Below are positions 1 to 6,103 of a stretch of DNA of 17,064 nt, in pieces. The notes under the pieces are model-generated. The model was not told where the DNA came from. It saw only the letters and a program-made list of their open reading frames with translations, and made no database searches. The number at the start of each line of letters is the position of its first letter. The first letter of the stretch is position 1. This DNA comes from Flemingiibacterium sp045632605. GTDB taxonomy: Bacteria; Bacillota; Clostridia; Oscillospirales; CAG-272. The translations under genes were made by a program, and so were the position numbers. The DNA is taken from the NCBI GenBank assembly GCA_045632605.1, contig JAZQXA010000140.1:1-17064 (forward strand). Direction: 5' to 3'.

Positions 1-272
1 CCGAGAGCGATACCGCCGTGTGTCCACTGAGGAGAACGGGTTGAACCCTGTCTTGCGTGACCGGTACCCTTCTGCTTCCAGGGCTTCTTGCCGCCGCCGG
101 ATACTTCGGAGCGAGTCTTGGTGGACTGTGTACCCTGTCTCTGATTTGCGAGGTAAGATTTAACCGCGATATGGAGAACCGCACTGTTTACCTCTGCGCC
201 GAATACAGCATCGGAGAGGCTGATTTCGCCAACTTCCTTACCTGCCATATCCAAAACTTTCATGTTAGGCAT
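1..272 (-). CDS. rplD: 50S ribosomal protein L4 (5'-terminal part, runs off window)
   Basis: L4 is a primary 23S rRNA-binding protein lining the exit tunnel, and in some bacteria it represses the S10 operon. Only the first 90 codons are present; the gene continues beyond base 1. The start is the ATG at 272-270, preceded by a strong GGAGGAA site (about 281-288). Translation begins MPNMKVLDMAGKEVGEI and contains the L4 signature around residues 45-90: Q-R-Q-G-T-Q-S-T-K-T-R, then K-P-W-K-Q-K-G-T-G-H-A-R and R-S-P-Q-W-T-H-G-G, the family's conserved basic loop. It lies 21 bases downstream of rplC, the standard S10-L3-L4 order. The long plus-strand ORF over this stretch is a shadow. Identification is secure. 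Confidence 0.96.
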   Translation of the reverse strand, partial: MPNMKVLDMAGKEVGEISLSDAVFGAEVNSAVLHIAVKSYLANQRQGTQSTKTRSEVSGGGKKPWKQKGTGHARQGSTRSPQWTHGGIAL

Positions 273-293
273 AGTGATGTTTCCTCCTTCCGC

Positions 294-926
294 TTATGCT
301 TTTACAGAGTCGCGGAGGAATACGATATTGCCGCGGGAACCGGGAACGGCACCCTTAACAGCGATGATATTCTTTTCCGCGTCTATTTTAACTACTTCGA
401 GATTCAGAACGGTGGATGTTACATTACCGTACTGACCGGGCATATGCTTGTTCTTGAAGATTCTCGACGGTGTCGAGTTGGAACCTACAGAACCGATGTG
501 ACGGTGAACAGGACCGTTACCGTGAGTCATACGCATCTGATGCTGACCCCATCTCTTAACAACGCCCGAATATCCGTGACCCTTGGATGTACCGGTTATA
601 TCGACCTTCTCGCCTGCGGCGAAGGTATCGACGGTAATTGTGTCACCGATGTTCATGCTTGCAGCGTCATCGAGACGGAATTCTTTGAGGTGCTTCTTAT
701 TTTCAACACCTGCTTTTTTGAAGTGACCAATTTCAGCCTTGGTCATGTGCTTTTCCTTGACTCCGCCGAAGCCAAGCTGAACTGCGTCATAACCGTCGTT
801 GTCAGCTGTTTTCTTCTGAACGACCACGCAGGGACCTGCTTCGATTACAGTTACCGGAATTACGTTTCCGATTTCGTCGAAGATCTGAGTCATACCGATC
901 TTCTTGCCGATGATGGCTTTTTTCAT
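294..926 (-). CDS. rplC: 50S ribosomal protein L3
   Basis: L3 binds near the 3' end of 23S rRNA and nucleates large-subunit assembly; its loop approaches the peptidyl transferase centre. The 210-residue product has the usual bacterial length. It starts MKKAIIGKKIGMTQIF, the typical L3 N-terminus, and carries the central extension near residues 113-165 (G-T-S-K-G-H-G-Y-S-G-V-V-K-R, then T-H-G-N-G-P-V-H-R-H and the M-P-G-Q-Y-G-N turn). The Gln in M-P-G-Q is the position methylated by PrmB in Enterobacteria; modification here is only an inference. The ATG has an AGGAGGA site about 8 bases upstream (about 933-940). It sits between rpsJ and rplD, and its ribosome binding site follows a folded spacer described separately. 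Confidence 0.97.
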   Translation of the reverse strand: MKKAIIGKKIGMTQIFDEIGNVIPVTVIEAGPCVVVQKKTADNDGYDAVQLGFGGVKEKHMTKAEIGHFKKAGVENKKHLKEFRLDDAASMNIGDTITVDTFAAGEKVDITGTSKGHGYSGVVKRWGQHQMRMTHGNGPVHRHIGSVGSNSTPSRIFKNKHMPGQYGNVTSTVLNLEVVKIDAEKNIIAVKGAVPGSRGNIVFLRDSVKA

Positions 927-950
927 TTTGGTTTCCTCCTAAGATTATTG

Positions 951-1014
951 GTTGACGCTTTGGATTTTCGCTTTCGCGATAACGCCAACGTGACCTTGGT
1001 TTGCTCTTTCGAGC
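951..1014 (-). promoter_or_regulatory. Structured RNA spacer between rpsJ and rplC
   Basis: The gap between the S10 stop and the L3 start is 101 bases, long for an S10 operon junction. Read on the minus strand, bases 989-981 pair with 959-951 in nine pairs (two G-U). They enclose a hairpin with stem UCGC/GCGA and a GAAA tetraloop (979-968). Just upstream, GCUC-GAAA-GAGC forms a second GAAA-tetraloop hairpin (1014-1003). The outer stem ends about 10 bases before the rplC ribosome binding site. The pairing is visible by eye; a role in translational control or mRNA processing is inference. Confidence 0.5.
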
Positions 1015-1027
1015 GTGCCGTATGGGA

Positions 1028-1339
1028 TTAGAGCTTAATCTCTATCTCAACGCCGGCGGGTAATTCAAGACCTGTCAGAGCTTCAATCGTCTTCTGCGAC
1101 GGCTTAACCACGTCGATGAGTCTCTTGTGAGTTCTCAGTTCAAACTGCTCGCGGCTGTCCTTATACTTGTGAACAGCGCGGAGGATCGTGATGATTTCCT
1201 TCTCTGTGGGGAGCGGAATCGGACCCGAAACGGTGGCACCGTTTCTCTTTACGGTCTCAACGATCTTCTGAGCGGCCTGATCGACGAGAGTGTGATCGTA
1301 GCTTTTCAGACGGATTCTGATCTTATCCTTGACTGCCAT
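1028..1339 (-). CDS. rpsJ: 30S ribosomal protein S10
   Basis: S10 belongs to the 30S head and, as NusE, also joins the NusB antitermination complex. From the ATG at 1339 the product is 103 residues, the usual length, beginning MAVKDKIRIRLKSYDH and including the signature V-S-G-P-I-P-L-P-T-E near residues 38-47 and the H-K-R-L-I-D-V loop near 70-76. The frame is open a further 16 codons upstream to 1387, but those residues match no S10 sequence. An AAAGGAGG site at about 1348-1355 lies correctly for the 1339 start, so the shorter form is chosen. It is the first gene of the operon, behind a long folded leader and a consensus promoter. Confidence 0.97.
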   Translation of the reverse strand: MAVKDKIRIRLKSYDHTLVDQAAQKIVETVKRNGATVSGPIPLPTEKEIITILRAVHKYKDSREQFELRTHKRLIDVVKPSQKTIEALTGLELPAGVEIEIKL

Positions 1340-1597
1340 TGCTTTTGCCTCCTTTTTTGTAATTGGAGGGCGGTTTTGCTCAAACACTGTGTCGGGTGTT
1401 TCCTGCCTTTCCGTATTAAAACCGCACTTTCACGAAGCGGGAAATGCGGGGATACACGGTGGCAGGCTTAACTCATCACGGTGTCTGATTGACAACGCCC
1501 GGTTAAATATCGGACATACTCCGGCGAAAATTAACCAGTTTCGGGCAGTGCCACACTGCCTTTACTGCAACCTCTCGCCATTAAACGCACGTCAACA
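1340..1597 (-). promoter_or_regulatory. Long structured 5' leader of the S10 operon
   Basis: Between the predicted transcription start (about 1597) and the rpsJ start lie about 257 bases with no credible gene. On the minus strand the leader can form: a 7-bp hairpin GGCAGUG-UGG-CACUGCC (1560-1544); a GGUUAA/UUAACC stem enclosing a CGGA/UCCG hairpin (1536-1501); a CCGCAUUUC/GAAA-G-UGCGG hairpin (1449-1422) enclosed by a long-range CCUGCC/GGCAGG pairing (1467-1462 with 1407-1402); and an AAACAC/GUGUUU hairpin (1401-1382). Leaders of S10 operons in gamma-proteobacteria mediate L4 autoregulation. A comparable role here is inference, and I cannot assign it to a named RNA family. Confidence 0.6.
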
Positions 1598-1603
1598 TTC
1601 AAT

Positions 1604-1632
1604 ATTATACTACATCATTGCAAAAATGTCAA
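1604..1632 (-). promoter_or_regulatory. Consensus housekeeping promoter of the S10 operon
   Basis: Read on the minus strand, TTGACA (1632-1627) is separated by exactly 17 bases from TATAAT (1609-1604), a perfect match to the sigma-A consensus. It faces rpsJ and predicts a start near 1597. Such strength fits a ribosomal protein operon. Confidence 0.88.
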
Positions 1633-1874
1633 GAGTTTTGATAAATTCCGCATTTTTTGCGAAAGAAATCTTTGTAGAATTTCAGTAGCATTTTTTGTGC
1701 ACCATGCACAGTGTTGGCAGTTTTGCAAAGTTTATACGATAATTGGATATATTTTTTAAATACTGCAATTTTATTAACAATGCGTTAATATGTATGCGGT
1801 ATAATAAAATACACACGGTGTATGAACCGTGATAACTCACCATCTGACGACTTGTAAAGGACGGTATATAATAA
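1633..1874 (+). promoter_or_regulatory. AT-rich intergenic region with possible promoter for the 1875 gene
   Basis: This stretch separates the divergent S10 promoter from the plus-strand membrane protein gene. Two weak promoter candidates face the gene: TTGGCA (1714-1719)-N18-GATAAT (1738-1743), and an isolated TATAAT (1800-1805) with no good -35. Downstream, CACGGT-GTATGA-ACCGTG (1814-1831) can form a 6-bp hairpin in the leader. A 6-bp inverted repeat, TGTGCA-CCA-TGCACA, lies at 1696-1710. AAAGGA at about 1857-1861 is a rather distant ribosome binding site. I see no gene in this region. Confidence 0.35.
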
Positions 1875-2729
1875 ATGAAGAAAACCATCAATTTTCCGAT
1901 CATTCTGTTTGTTGCTTCGCTTGGAACAGCACTCGTATCGGTTATCATACGAATAATTCTTTCGATCGCACAGCTTGATGTCAAGTATGGAGTTTACAAC
2001 CACGGCGCCTCACTCCCGGCAGTTTTCCATATTGTTCTGGCAGTAGTTTTGCTTCTTTTAGCACTCACTGCAATTTCAACAGCGCCAAATCGTGACAAGG
2101 ACTATACTCTCTCAAGCAATAATGCCACTATGTTCATCTCGTGCGCAGCCGCTTTCCTACTCGCCGCAGATCTTTTATATACAATTTACAGTATATATAT
2201 GGAAAACTTCTCCACAAGTTACACCCCCATAAAGCCAAGCAAGTTTGATATATTCGAAATTATCTTATGTATCCCGTCGATTATCTTTTTTCTTACCTTT
2301 GTTTTCAGTAAGACGAAAAATCTTTCCATGCGCGTCTTCTTCTCATTCTTCCCTACAGCATGGTGTACAGTATGTTTGATCAGAATTTATTTCGACACAA
2401 CCTCGCTTAATACAAGCCCGAACAAAATTCTCGGTGAAATCGCACTGCTCGGTGCAATGCTCTATTTCTTAAACGAATCGCGTTTCCTGCTCGGAAATGT
2501 TTCGCACCGCTTCTATCTCGCTTCGGCATCTATTGCACCGATACTTCTCGTAACCTCAGGCATTCCGAATCTCTTACTTCCGGCTATGCTTTCAACAAGC
2601 AAAGCGGACAGCACTCTTCACTGCGCAGTTGAAATCGTATTTGCAATTTTCATTTGGGTGCGCCTTGCATCATATGCAGTAAATAAACCCCAAAAACCGG
2701 TTACATTTAACACCGAAGCACAGCAATAA
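1875..2729 (+). CDS. Uncharacterised polytopic membrane protein (about 8 TM)
   Basis: I do not recognise a family. The 284-residue product has about eight hydrophobic segments, at roughly residues 7-31, 48-69, 85-107, 127-144, 152-171, 185-206, 213-238 and 247-268. The loops are short and the C-terminal tail is polar (residues 269-284). No nucleotide-binding motif, catalytic signature or lipobox is visible. The second helix is followed by a charged N-R-D-K-D stretch at 72-76. The ATG at 1875 has AAAGGA about 13 bases upstream, slightly far. The gene stands alone: it diverges from the S10 operon and converges on the 2776 gene, with a bidirectional terminator directly after it. Its codon use and open frame make it a convincing gene; its function is unknown. 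Confidence 0.8.
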   Translation: MKKTINFPIILFVASLGTALVSVIIRIILSIAQLDVKYGVYNHGASLPAVFHIVLAVVLLLLALTAISTAPNRDKDYTLSSNNATMFISCAAAFLLAADLLYTIYSIYMENFSTSYTPIKPSKFDIFEIILCIPSIIFFLTFVFSKTKNLSMRVFFSFFPTAWCTVCLIRIYFDTTSLNTSPNKILGEIALLGAMLYFLNESRFLLGNVSHRFYLASASIAPILLVTSGIPNLLLPAMLSTSKADSTLHCAVEIVFAIFIWVRLASYAVNKPQKPVTFNTEAQQ

Positions 2730-2742
2730 TCATTTATACAAA

Positions 2743-2770
2743 AAATCAGCCGCTTTTTAGCGGCTGATTT
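2743..2770. terminator. Bidirectional rho-independent terminator
   Basis: An 11-bp perfect stem (AAATCAGCCGC / GCGGCTGATTT) with loop TTTTTA is followed by GTTTTTT on the plus strand. On the minus strand it is followed by TTTTTTGTAT. It can end both the 1875 gene and the convergent 2776 gene. Confidence 0.88.
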
Positions 2771-2775
2771 GTTTT

Positions 2776-3297
2776 TTACTTAAAGAAATTTTTAAGTCCG
2801 AGCATTTTTCGAAATTTTACAAGATATAGCGTTATAAGCTGCGTTGTCGCAAGATCGTAAACAAAAAATGTAAAGTTGCAGATGCCAAACACCGGCAATG
2901 TAAATCCAAGTCCTGTGTCAGGAAGCCCGAACACAAAGTTTGCAACAATTATCATTGTTATAAGCATAACATTAAACGCGCTGAATTTGAGCACCCAAGC
3001 CACAAGATAATGCAACCGTTCAAACATTGCCTTGAATATCGGATAAACACCGCCGAATGTTAAATAAAGCAGTGCGCCGAATTTATCTGGAACAAGCAAG
3101 ACCGAAAGTATTCCCGAAACGAGCCATATCAGATACGGATATGCACCGCCGATTTCGATTACGGCAATCATAATAAGGATTGAAGCAAGTGCCACCGCAG
3201 TCATGTCGAGCACGGTGATTATCGAGCCGAGCAGAATAATCACGACCGACAGTGCGGAGAGTATAGCGGCAATTGCAATTTTTCGTGTTTTTTTCAT
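2776..3297 (-). CDS. Small polytopic membrane protein, ECF S-component-like
   Basis: The 173-residue product starts MKKTRKIAIAAILSALSVV, a basic head followed directly by a hydrophobic helix, and has about six membrane segments (roughly residues 8-28, 33-51, 54-70, 75-90, 98-121, 133-160). It ends in a basic tail (K-F-R-K-M-L-G-L-K). Size, topology and N-terminal style resemble substrate-binding S components of energy-coupling-factor transporters, but I see no diagnostic motif and no ECF A or T gene nearby, so the family is tentative. The frame is open 17 codons further, into the J-domain gene. I chose the ATG at 3297 because the upstream residues (R-M-L-R-R-R-P-H) look like antisense of the Cys-rich tail. 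No clear ribosome binding site is seen; with only 11 bases after the J-protein stop, translational coupling is likely. Confidence 0.6.
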   Translation of the reverse strand: MKKTRKIAIAAILSALSVVIILLGSIITVLDMTAVALASILIMIAVIEIGGAYPYLIWLVSGILSVLLVPDKFGALLYLTFGGVYPIFKAMFERLHYLVAWVLKFSAFNVMLITMIIVANFVFGLPDTGLGFTLPVFGICNFTFFVYDLATTQLITLYLVKFRKMLGLKNFFK

Positions 3298-3308
3298 AAT
3301 AACCAAGC

Positions 3309-3917
3309 TTAGCAGCAGGAAATGAGGTCGCCGCCGCAGCATTCGCAAAGGCAGTCGGCGCAGATAAGTCCCGAGCAGATGTCGCAGGCAGAGGTGCCGC
3401 CTCCGGTTGAGGTACGGTATCCGCCGCCATAGCTTGCAGTGTTCTGGCGTATACGGTCAAGTGCCGCACGGTATTCGCTGTTTGTAGGATCGAGATAGCA
3501 CGCAGTTTCGAGATACTTCTGCGCATCATAATACCAGCCGCGCTGTATAAGAACACATCCCTTTAAAAAATTCCATTCAGCATTGCGGTTTGACGCACTG
3601 ACAGCATCAAGTATCAGCTCGGCATCAGAATATCTGCGATTATTTATCAGCTCTCGCACATGAGTGTAGTCACTGTACGAGCCGGATGAATATCCCTGAT
3701 TCGAATATGATGAACCGGATCCTCCCGAGGAGCGTTCCTTTTGAATCTGGTCATACGCCTCGTTAATCTCTTTCATTTTTTCTTCAACGAGATCAGCGAG
3801 TGGATTGTCGACATAGTTATCCGGATGGTATTTTCTCGCAAGCTCGCGGTATGCTTTTTTTATTTCCTCATCGCTTGCCTCACGGGCAACGCCGAGCACT
3901 TTGTAAGGGTCTTTCAT
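3309..3917 (-). CDS. J-domain protein with TPR-like middle and Cys-rich C-terminal tail
   Basis: J domains bind and stimulate Hsp70 (DnaK) ATPase. Residues 3-60 form a canonical J domain starting D-P-Y-K-V-L-G-V, with the essential HPD at 31-33. A Gly/Ser/Tyr-rich linker follows (62-84), then a helical region at about 85-155 with TPR-like spacing (A-E-L-I-L-D-A-V; Y-Y-D-A-Q-K-Y-L-E-T-A). The last 25 residues hold nine cysteines (178, 181, 186, 189, 191, 193, 194, 201, 202), suggesting metal binding or disulfides. It lacks the zinc-finger and C-terminal domains of true DnaJ, so it is a specialised co-chaperone. It lies between the DUF5685 gene and a membrane protein gene on the same strand. 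A ribosome binding site close to the ATG is not obvious; a purine-rich GGAAGAAAGGA lies upstream of an 8-bp hairpin at 3931-3949. Confidence 0.85.
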   Translation of the reverse strand: MKDPYKVLGVAREASDEEIKKAYRELARKYHPDNYVDNPLADLVEEKMKEINEAYDQIQKERSSGGSGSSYSNQGYSSGSYSDYTHVRELINNRRYSDAELILDAVSASNRNAEWNFLKGCVLIQRGWYYDAQKYLETACYLDPTNSEYRAALDRIRQNTASYGGGYRTSTGGGTSACDICSGLICADCLCECCGGDLISCC

Positions 3918-3930
3918 AAACCATGACTAA

Positions 3931-4008
3931 GCTTTCACGAAGTGAAAGCATCCTTTCTTCCTTGTTGGGACGCGGTTTGAGAAGCAAAACTTTAGTCTAA
4001 GGCTAAAG
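3931..4008 (-). repeat. Two intergenic inverted repeats upstream of the J-domain gene
   Basis: GCTTTCAC-GAA-GTGAAAGC (3931-3949) is an 8-bp perfect hairpin lying 13 bases before the J-protein start. CTTTAG-N7-CTAAAG (3990-4008) is a 6-bp inverted repeat, followed on the minus strand by TTTTG. Either could attenuate transcription or process the mRNA between the DUF5685 and J-protein genes. The pairing is seen directly; function is unknown. Confidence 0.45.
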
Positions 4009-4025
4009 CAGAGTCATAAAAGGCA

Positions 4026-4049
4026 GTTTGAAGGATTTATCCTTCAAAC
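4026..4049 (-). terminator. Hairpin overlapping the DUF5685 stop codon (weak terminator or processing site)
   Basis: A 10-bp perfect stem (GTTTGAAGGA / TCCTTCAAAC) with a 4-base loop spans the stop codon at 4037-4039. On the minus strand the following bases are TGCCTTTTATG, only a short broken U-run, so termination would be inefficient. Read-through into the J-protein gene is plausible. Confidence 0.45.
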
Positions 4050-4936
4050 CTTTCTCCCCCCTGATCGTTATCAATTTTGTATTTGCCGAGCACTTTTTTG
4101 ATAAGCTCCGGCAAACCGAGGTAAATTATATTTCTTATTATTTCGCCGTATTCCGGCACAGCATCAAACTTGATCAAGTCCATCGCCGCTTCGACTCCGA
4201 CAAGTTCCAAAGTCAGCGCACGTGAAAGCTGTTCAGCATTTTCCGATATTTCTTTCAGCGGTTCATTGTATATCATACGAAACGGATTGTAAGCCCCGGA
4301 CTTGATATCGTCTTCAAGATCGTCGGCGGCGTCGATAATATAAATATACCGTCCGATGTGACGTCCTATCTCGTGTGCGATGCGCTCACTGACACTGCCG
4401 TTCTCAAAACCGTATGAGCAAACAAATGCCATAAGCTCACCGAACGGCTCCGCCGCCATATCGAGCGAAGCACAGCTCTCACTTTCGAGCTTTGACAGTT
4501 CGTCAAGCTTTGAGGAAATATATTCTTCCGCCGCTTTGGGAAACCTTGCCCGTCGGCGCATCATCAAAGCTATCGGAACAAGAAGCCGTGCGCCGAGCCT
4601 TTTGAAACCACACGTGTCGGAAATGTCATCGCGCAGCTTGTGATAAGTCAGCACAGACGAAAGCCTTGCACAGTAATCAAGCTCCTTTGCGTTAACCAAC
4701 ACCGCACGCTTCTTCGTTGGATGTGCAAGACAGCGGTGACGTTCGATTTTTCCCGTTTCTCCGACAAGTGCCATACGTACCAGCGCAAGAAAAACGAAAT
4801 CGTAGTTAAGCGACAGCCTTGAAATATGGGTGGTGTTGTGTCCGAGCGCTTCACAGAGTCCGCAGTAAACGGCACGGTAAAGCTCGTATTCCTTAACTTT
4901 AAGCTCAGCCGAAACCGGCCTTACATATCCGAACAC
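4037..4936 (-). CDS. DUF5685 family protein with two aspartate-rich motifs
   Basis: The N-terminus F-G-Y-V-R-P-x(4)-L-K-V-K-E-Y-E-L-Y-R followed by Y-C-G-L-C (Cys25, Cys28) is what I recognise as DUF5685, a family without known function found in Clostridia. The frame is open to 4975, but GTG at 4936 is preserved as the start: GGAGGTGA lies 4-11 bases upstream and the family motif begins at residue 2. This gives 299 residues, mostly helical and soluble. Two acidic motifs stand out: DDISD at 103-107 and D-A-A-D-D-L-E-D-D at 202-210, followed by Y-N-P. DDxxD pairs about 100 residues apart in an all-helical protein recall class I isoprenoid synthases; this is inference. Cys69 and several Arg/Lys-rich helices (127-134) are also present. 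Downstream are the J-domain and membrane protein genes, in one likely transcription unit. Confidence 0.8.
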   Translation of the reverse strand: MFGYVRPVSAELKVKEYELYRAVYCGLCEALGHNTTHISRLSLNYDFVFLALVRMALVGETGKIERHRCLAHPTKKRAVLVNAKELDYCARLSSVLTYHKLRDDISDTCGFKRLGARLLVPIALMMRRRARFPKAAEEYISSKLDELSKLESESCASLDMAAEPFGELMAFVCSYGFENGSVSERIAHEIGRHIGRYIYIIDAADDLEDDIKSGAYNPFRMIYNEPLKEISENAEQLSRALTLELVGVEAAMDLIKFDAVPEYGEIIRNIIYLGLPELIKKVLGKYKIDNDQGGERFEG

Positions 4937-5030
4937 AAGCTCACCTCCAAGTCTTATATATAATTTTACTCCCAAGACATTTATAACGCCTTACGACAGA
5001 TTGAATTTTTTGTAAATCTTTTTATACTTT

Positions 5031-6041
5031 TTATATATGAAGTATTTCATGCAATGCATCCGTGAGAACTCTCGCCGCACGCTTATGTGCAATAACATTG
5101 GGGTGAGCCCCCGCTCCCTTGCCGTCATCCCCCGTATACGGAAGTGAAACGTAATATACTTTATCGCCGTCGGCCTTGCGTTCTGCAATATATTTGTCGA
5201 GAACCTCCTCATAATCAGACCCCATCATACCGTAAGCCCAGACAATATAAGCATCGGGATAAACCTCACGTACACGGTCGATAAAGGCTGCCGCGCCATC
5301 GATAAAGGTTTTGGCATCAAGCTTTCCGCCAGAATCGTTCGTACCGCCGTTAATAACAGCAACATGAGGAATCCATGAGGAGAAATCGTGATTTTCAGAT
5401 TTAACGCTGTGTACTCGTTCAAAAAATTCCGGAATCAAATATTTATATTCTCCGTTATAATCGCAAACAATACCGTGACCGCCCTTTGCGGTGGCTCTGA
5501 TGTCCGCATCAAACGCCTTAGCCGTGAGCGCCGCATAGGTGATTCCGGCATCCTCCTCGAATGACTCATATTTAACCGAATCCGCACTTCCAAGTATACC
5601 GAAGCCGCAGGTTATCGAGTCGCCTATAAACTCCATACGCAGTTCCGGAAGCTTCGGCGGAGTAAGAACACCGCACATATCTCCGAACACCTCAACACAG
5701 GCAACAGCAATCGGAATATCTCCCTCACTTACACGGTGCAGCACCAGCGTATGTTCACCGGCTCCGAGGTCATCGAGCAATATTTTCTCATCAACTCTGC
5801 CAACAGCAAATCTCTGCCGTCTGCCGTCAATTTCCACGCTGACATATATCGGATGAATGTCATTAGGCAGTGTCGGTCCATCAAAATTATTATCGGTAAA
5901 GTGTATTATCGCACGCTCGCCCTTAAAATTCATCATAAATCCCGAAAGCGGCCAGGTCAGAAGCAGTGCCCCCGATTTGTTGTAAGTGTGGCGACCGCAG
6001 ACTGTTACATTTTCTGCTGTCAAACAAATAGTTTCTTTCAT
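5031..6041 (-). CDS. SGNH/GDSL esterase, CE2-like two-domain carbohydrate esterase
   Basis: The 336-residue product has an N-terminal beta-sandwich region (about 1-125) and a C-terminal SGNH hydrolase domain (about 132-336). Block I is E-F-I-G-D-S-I-T-C-G-F-G with nucleophile Ser142. The Asn block is N-G-G-T-N-D (231-236). The catalytic His is in G-A-H-P-N (His313). No Asp precedes this His at -3, as in CE2 acetyl esterases, which use a Ser-His dyad. This two-domain order and the sequence E-F-I-G-D-S-I-T-C-G fit CE2 deacetylases acting on acetylated plant polysaccharides or oligosaccharides. There is no signal peptide, so it probably works on imported sugars. The ATG has GGAGG 7-8 bases upstream, directly abutting a 20-bp hairpin. 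The substrate is not determinable from sequence. Confidence 0.85.
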   Translation of the reverse strand: MKETICLTAENVTVCGRHTYNKSGALLLTWPLSGFMMNFKGERAIIHFTDNNFDGPTLPNDIHPIYVSVEIDGRRQRFAVGRVDEKILLDDLGAGEHTLVLHRVSEGDIPIAVACVEVFGDMCGVLTPPKLPELRMEFIGDSITCGFGILGSADSVKYESFEEDAGITYAALTAKAFDADIRATAKGGHGIVCDYNGEYKYLIPEFFERVHSVKSENHDFSSWIPHVAVINGGTNDSGGKLDAKTFIDGAAAFIDRVREVYPDAYIVWAYGMMGSDYEEVLDKYIAERKADGDKVYYVSLPYTGDDGKGAGAHPNVIAHKRAARVLTDALHEILHI

Positions 6042-6053
6042 TTGTAATCCTCC

Positions 6054-6098
6054 ATATTATACAATGTGCCGCTTCAATAGCGGCACATTGTATAATAT
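6054..6098. repeat. 20-bp perfect inverted repeat between the CNNM and esterase genes
   Basis: Bases 6054-6073 and 6079-6098 are perfectly complementary across a 5-base loop, with a GC-rich core (GTGCCGCT / AGCGGCAC) and AT-rich base. It begins five bases after the CNNM gene's stop codon and its 3' arm touches the GGAGG site of the esterase gene. There is no U-tract on either strand, so it is not a standard terminator. It may act as an mRNA stabiliser, an RNase III processing site or an accessibility switch (inference). Confidence 0.8.
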
Positions 6099-6103
6099 TA
6101 TTC

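Noticed and set aside
57..1031. 324-codon plus-strand ORF across rplD and rplC
   Set aside because: It is antisense to two certain ribosomal protein genes, has no ribosome binding site, and its residues match nothing.
1329..1688. 119-codon plus-strand ORF over the S10 leader
   Set aside because: It overlaps the start of rpsJ, its leader and its consensus promoter in antisense and has no ribosome binding site.
1696..1710. TGTGCA-CCA-TGCACA as a terminator
   Set aside because: The T-run lies on the wrong side of the stem on each strand.
3298..3348. Upstream start of the S-component-like gene inside the J-protein gene
   Set aside because: The added residues are Arg-rich antisense-like sequence from the Cys tail and are not expected at a membrane protein N-terminus.
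4937..4975. Upstream ATG start for the DUF5685 gene
   Set aside because: GTG at 4936 has an ideal GGAGGTGA site and the family motif begins right after it.
6056..6061. TATAAT on the minus strand in the 20-bp hairpin as a promoter for the esterase
   Set aside because: There is no -35 at a usable distance, and the resulting start would lie downstream of the ribosome binding site.
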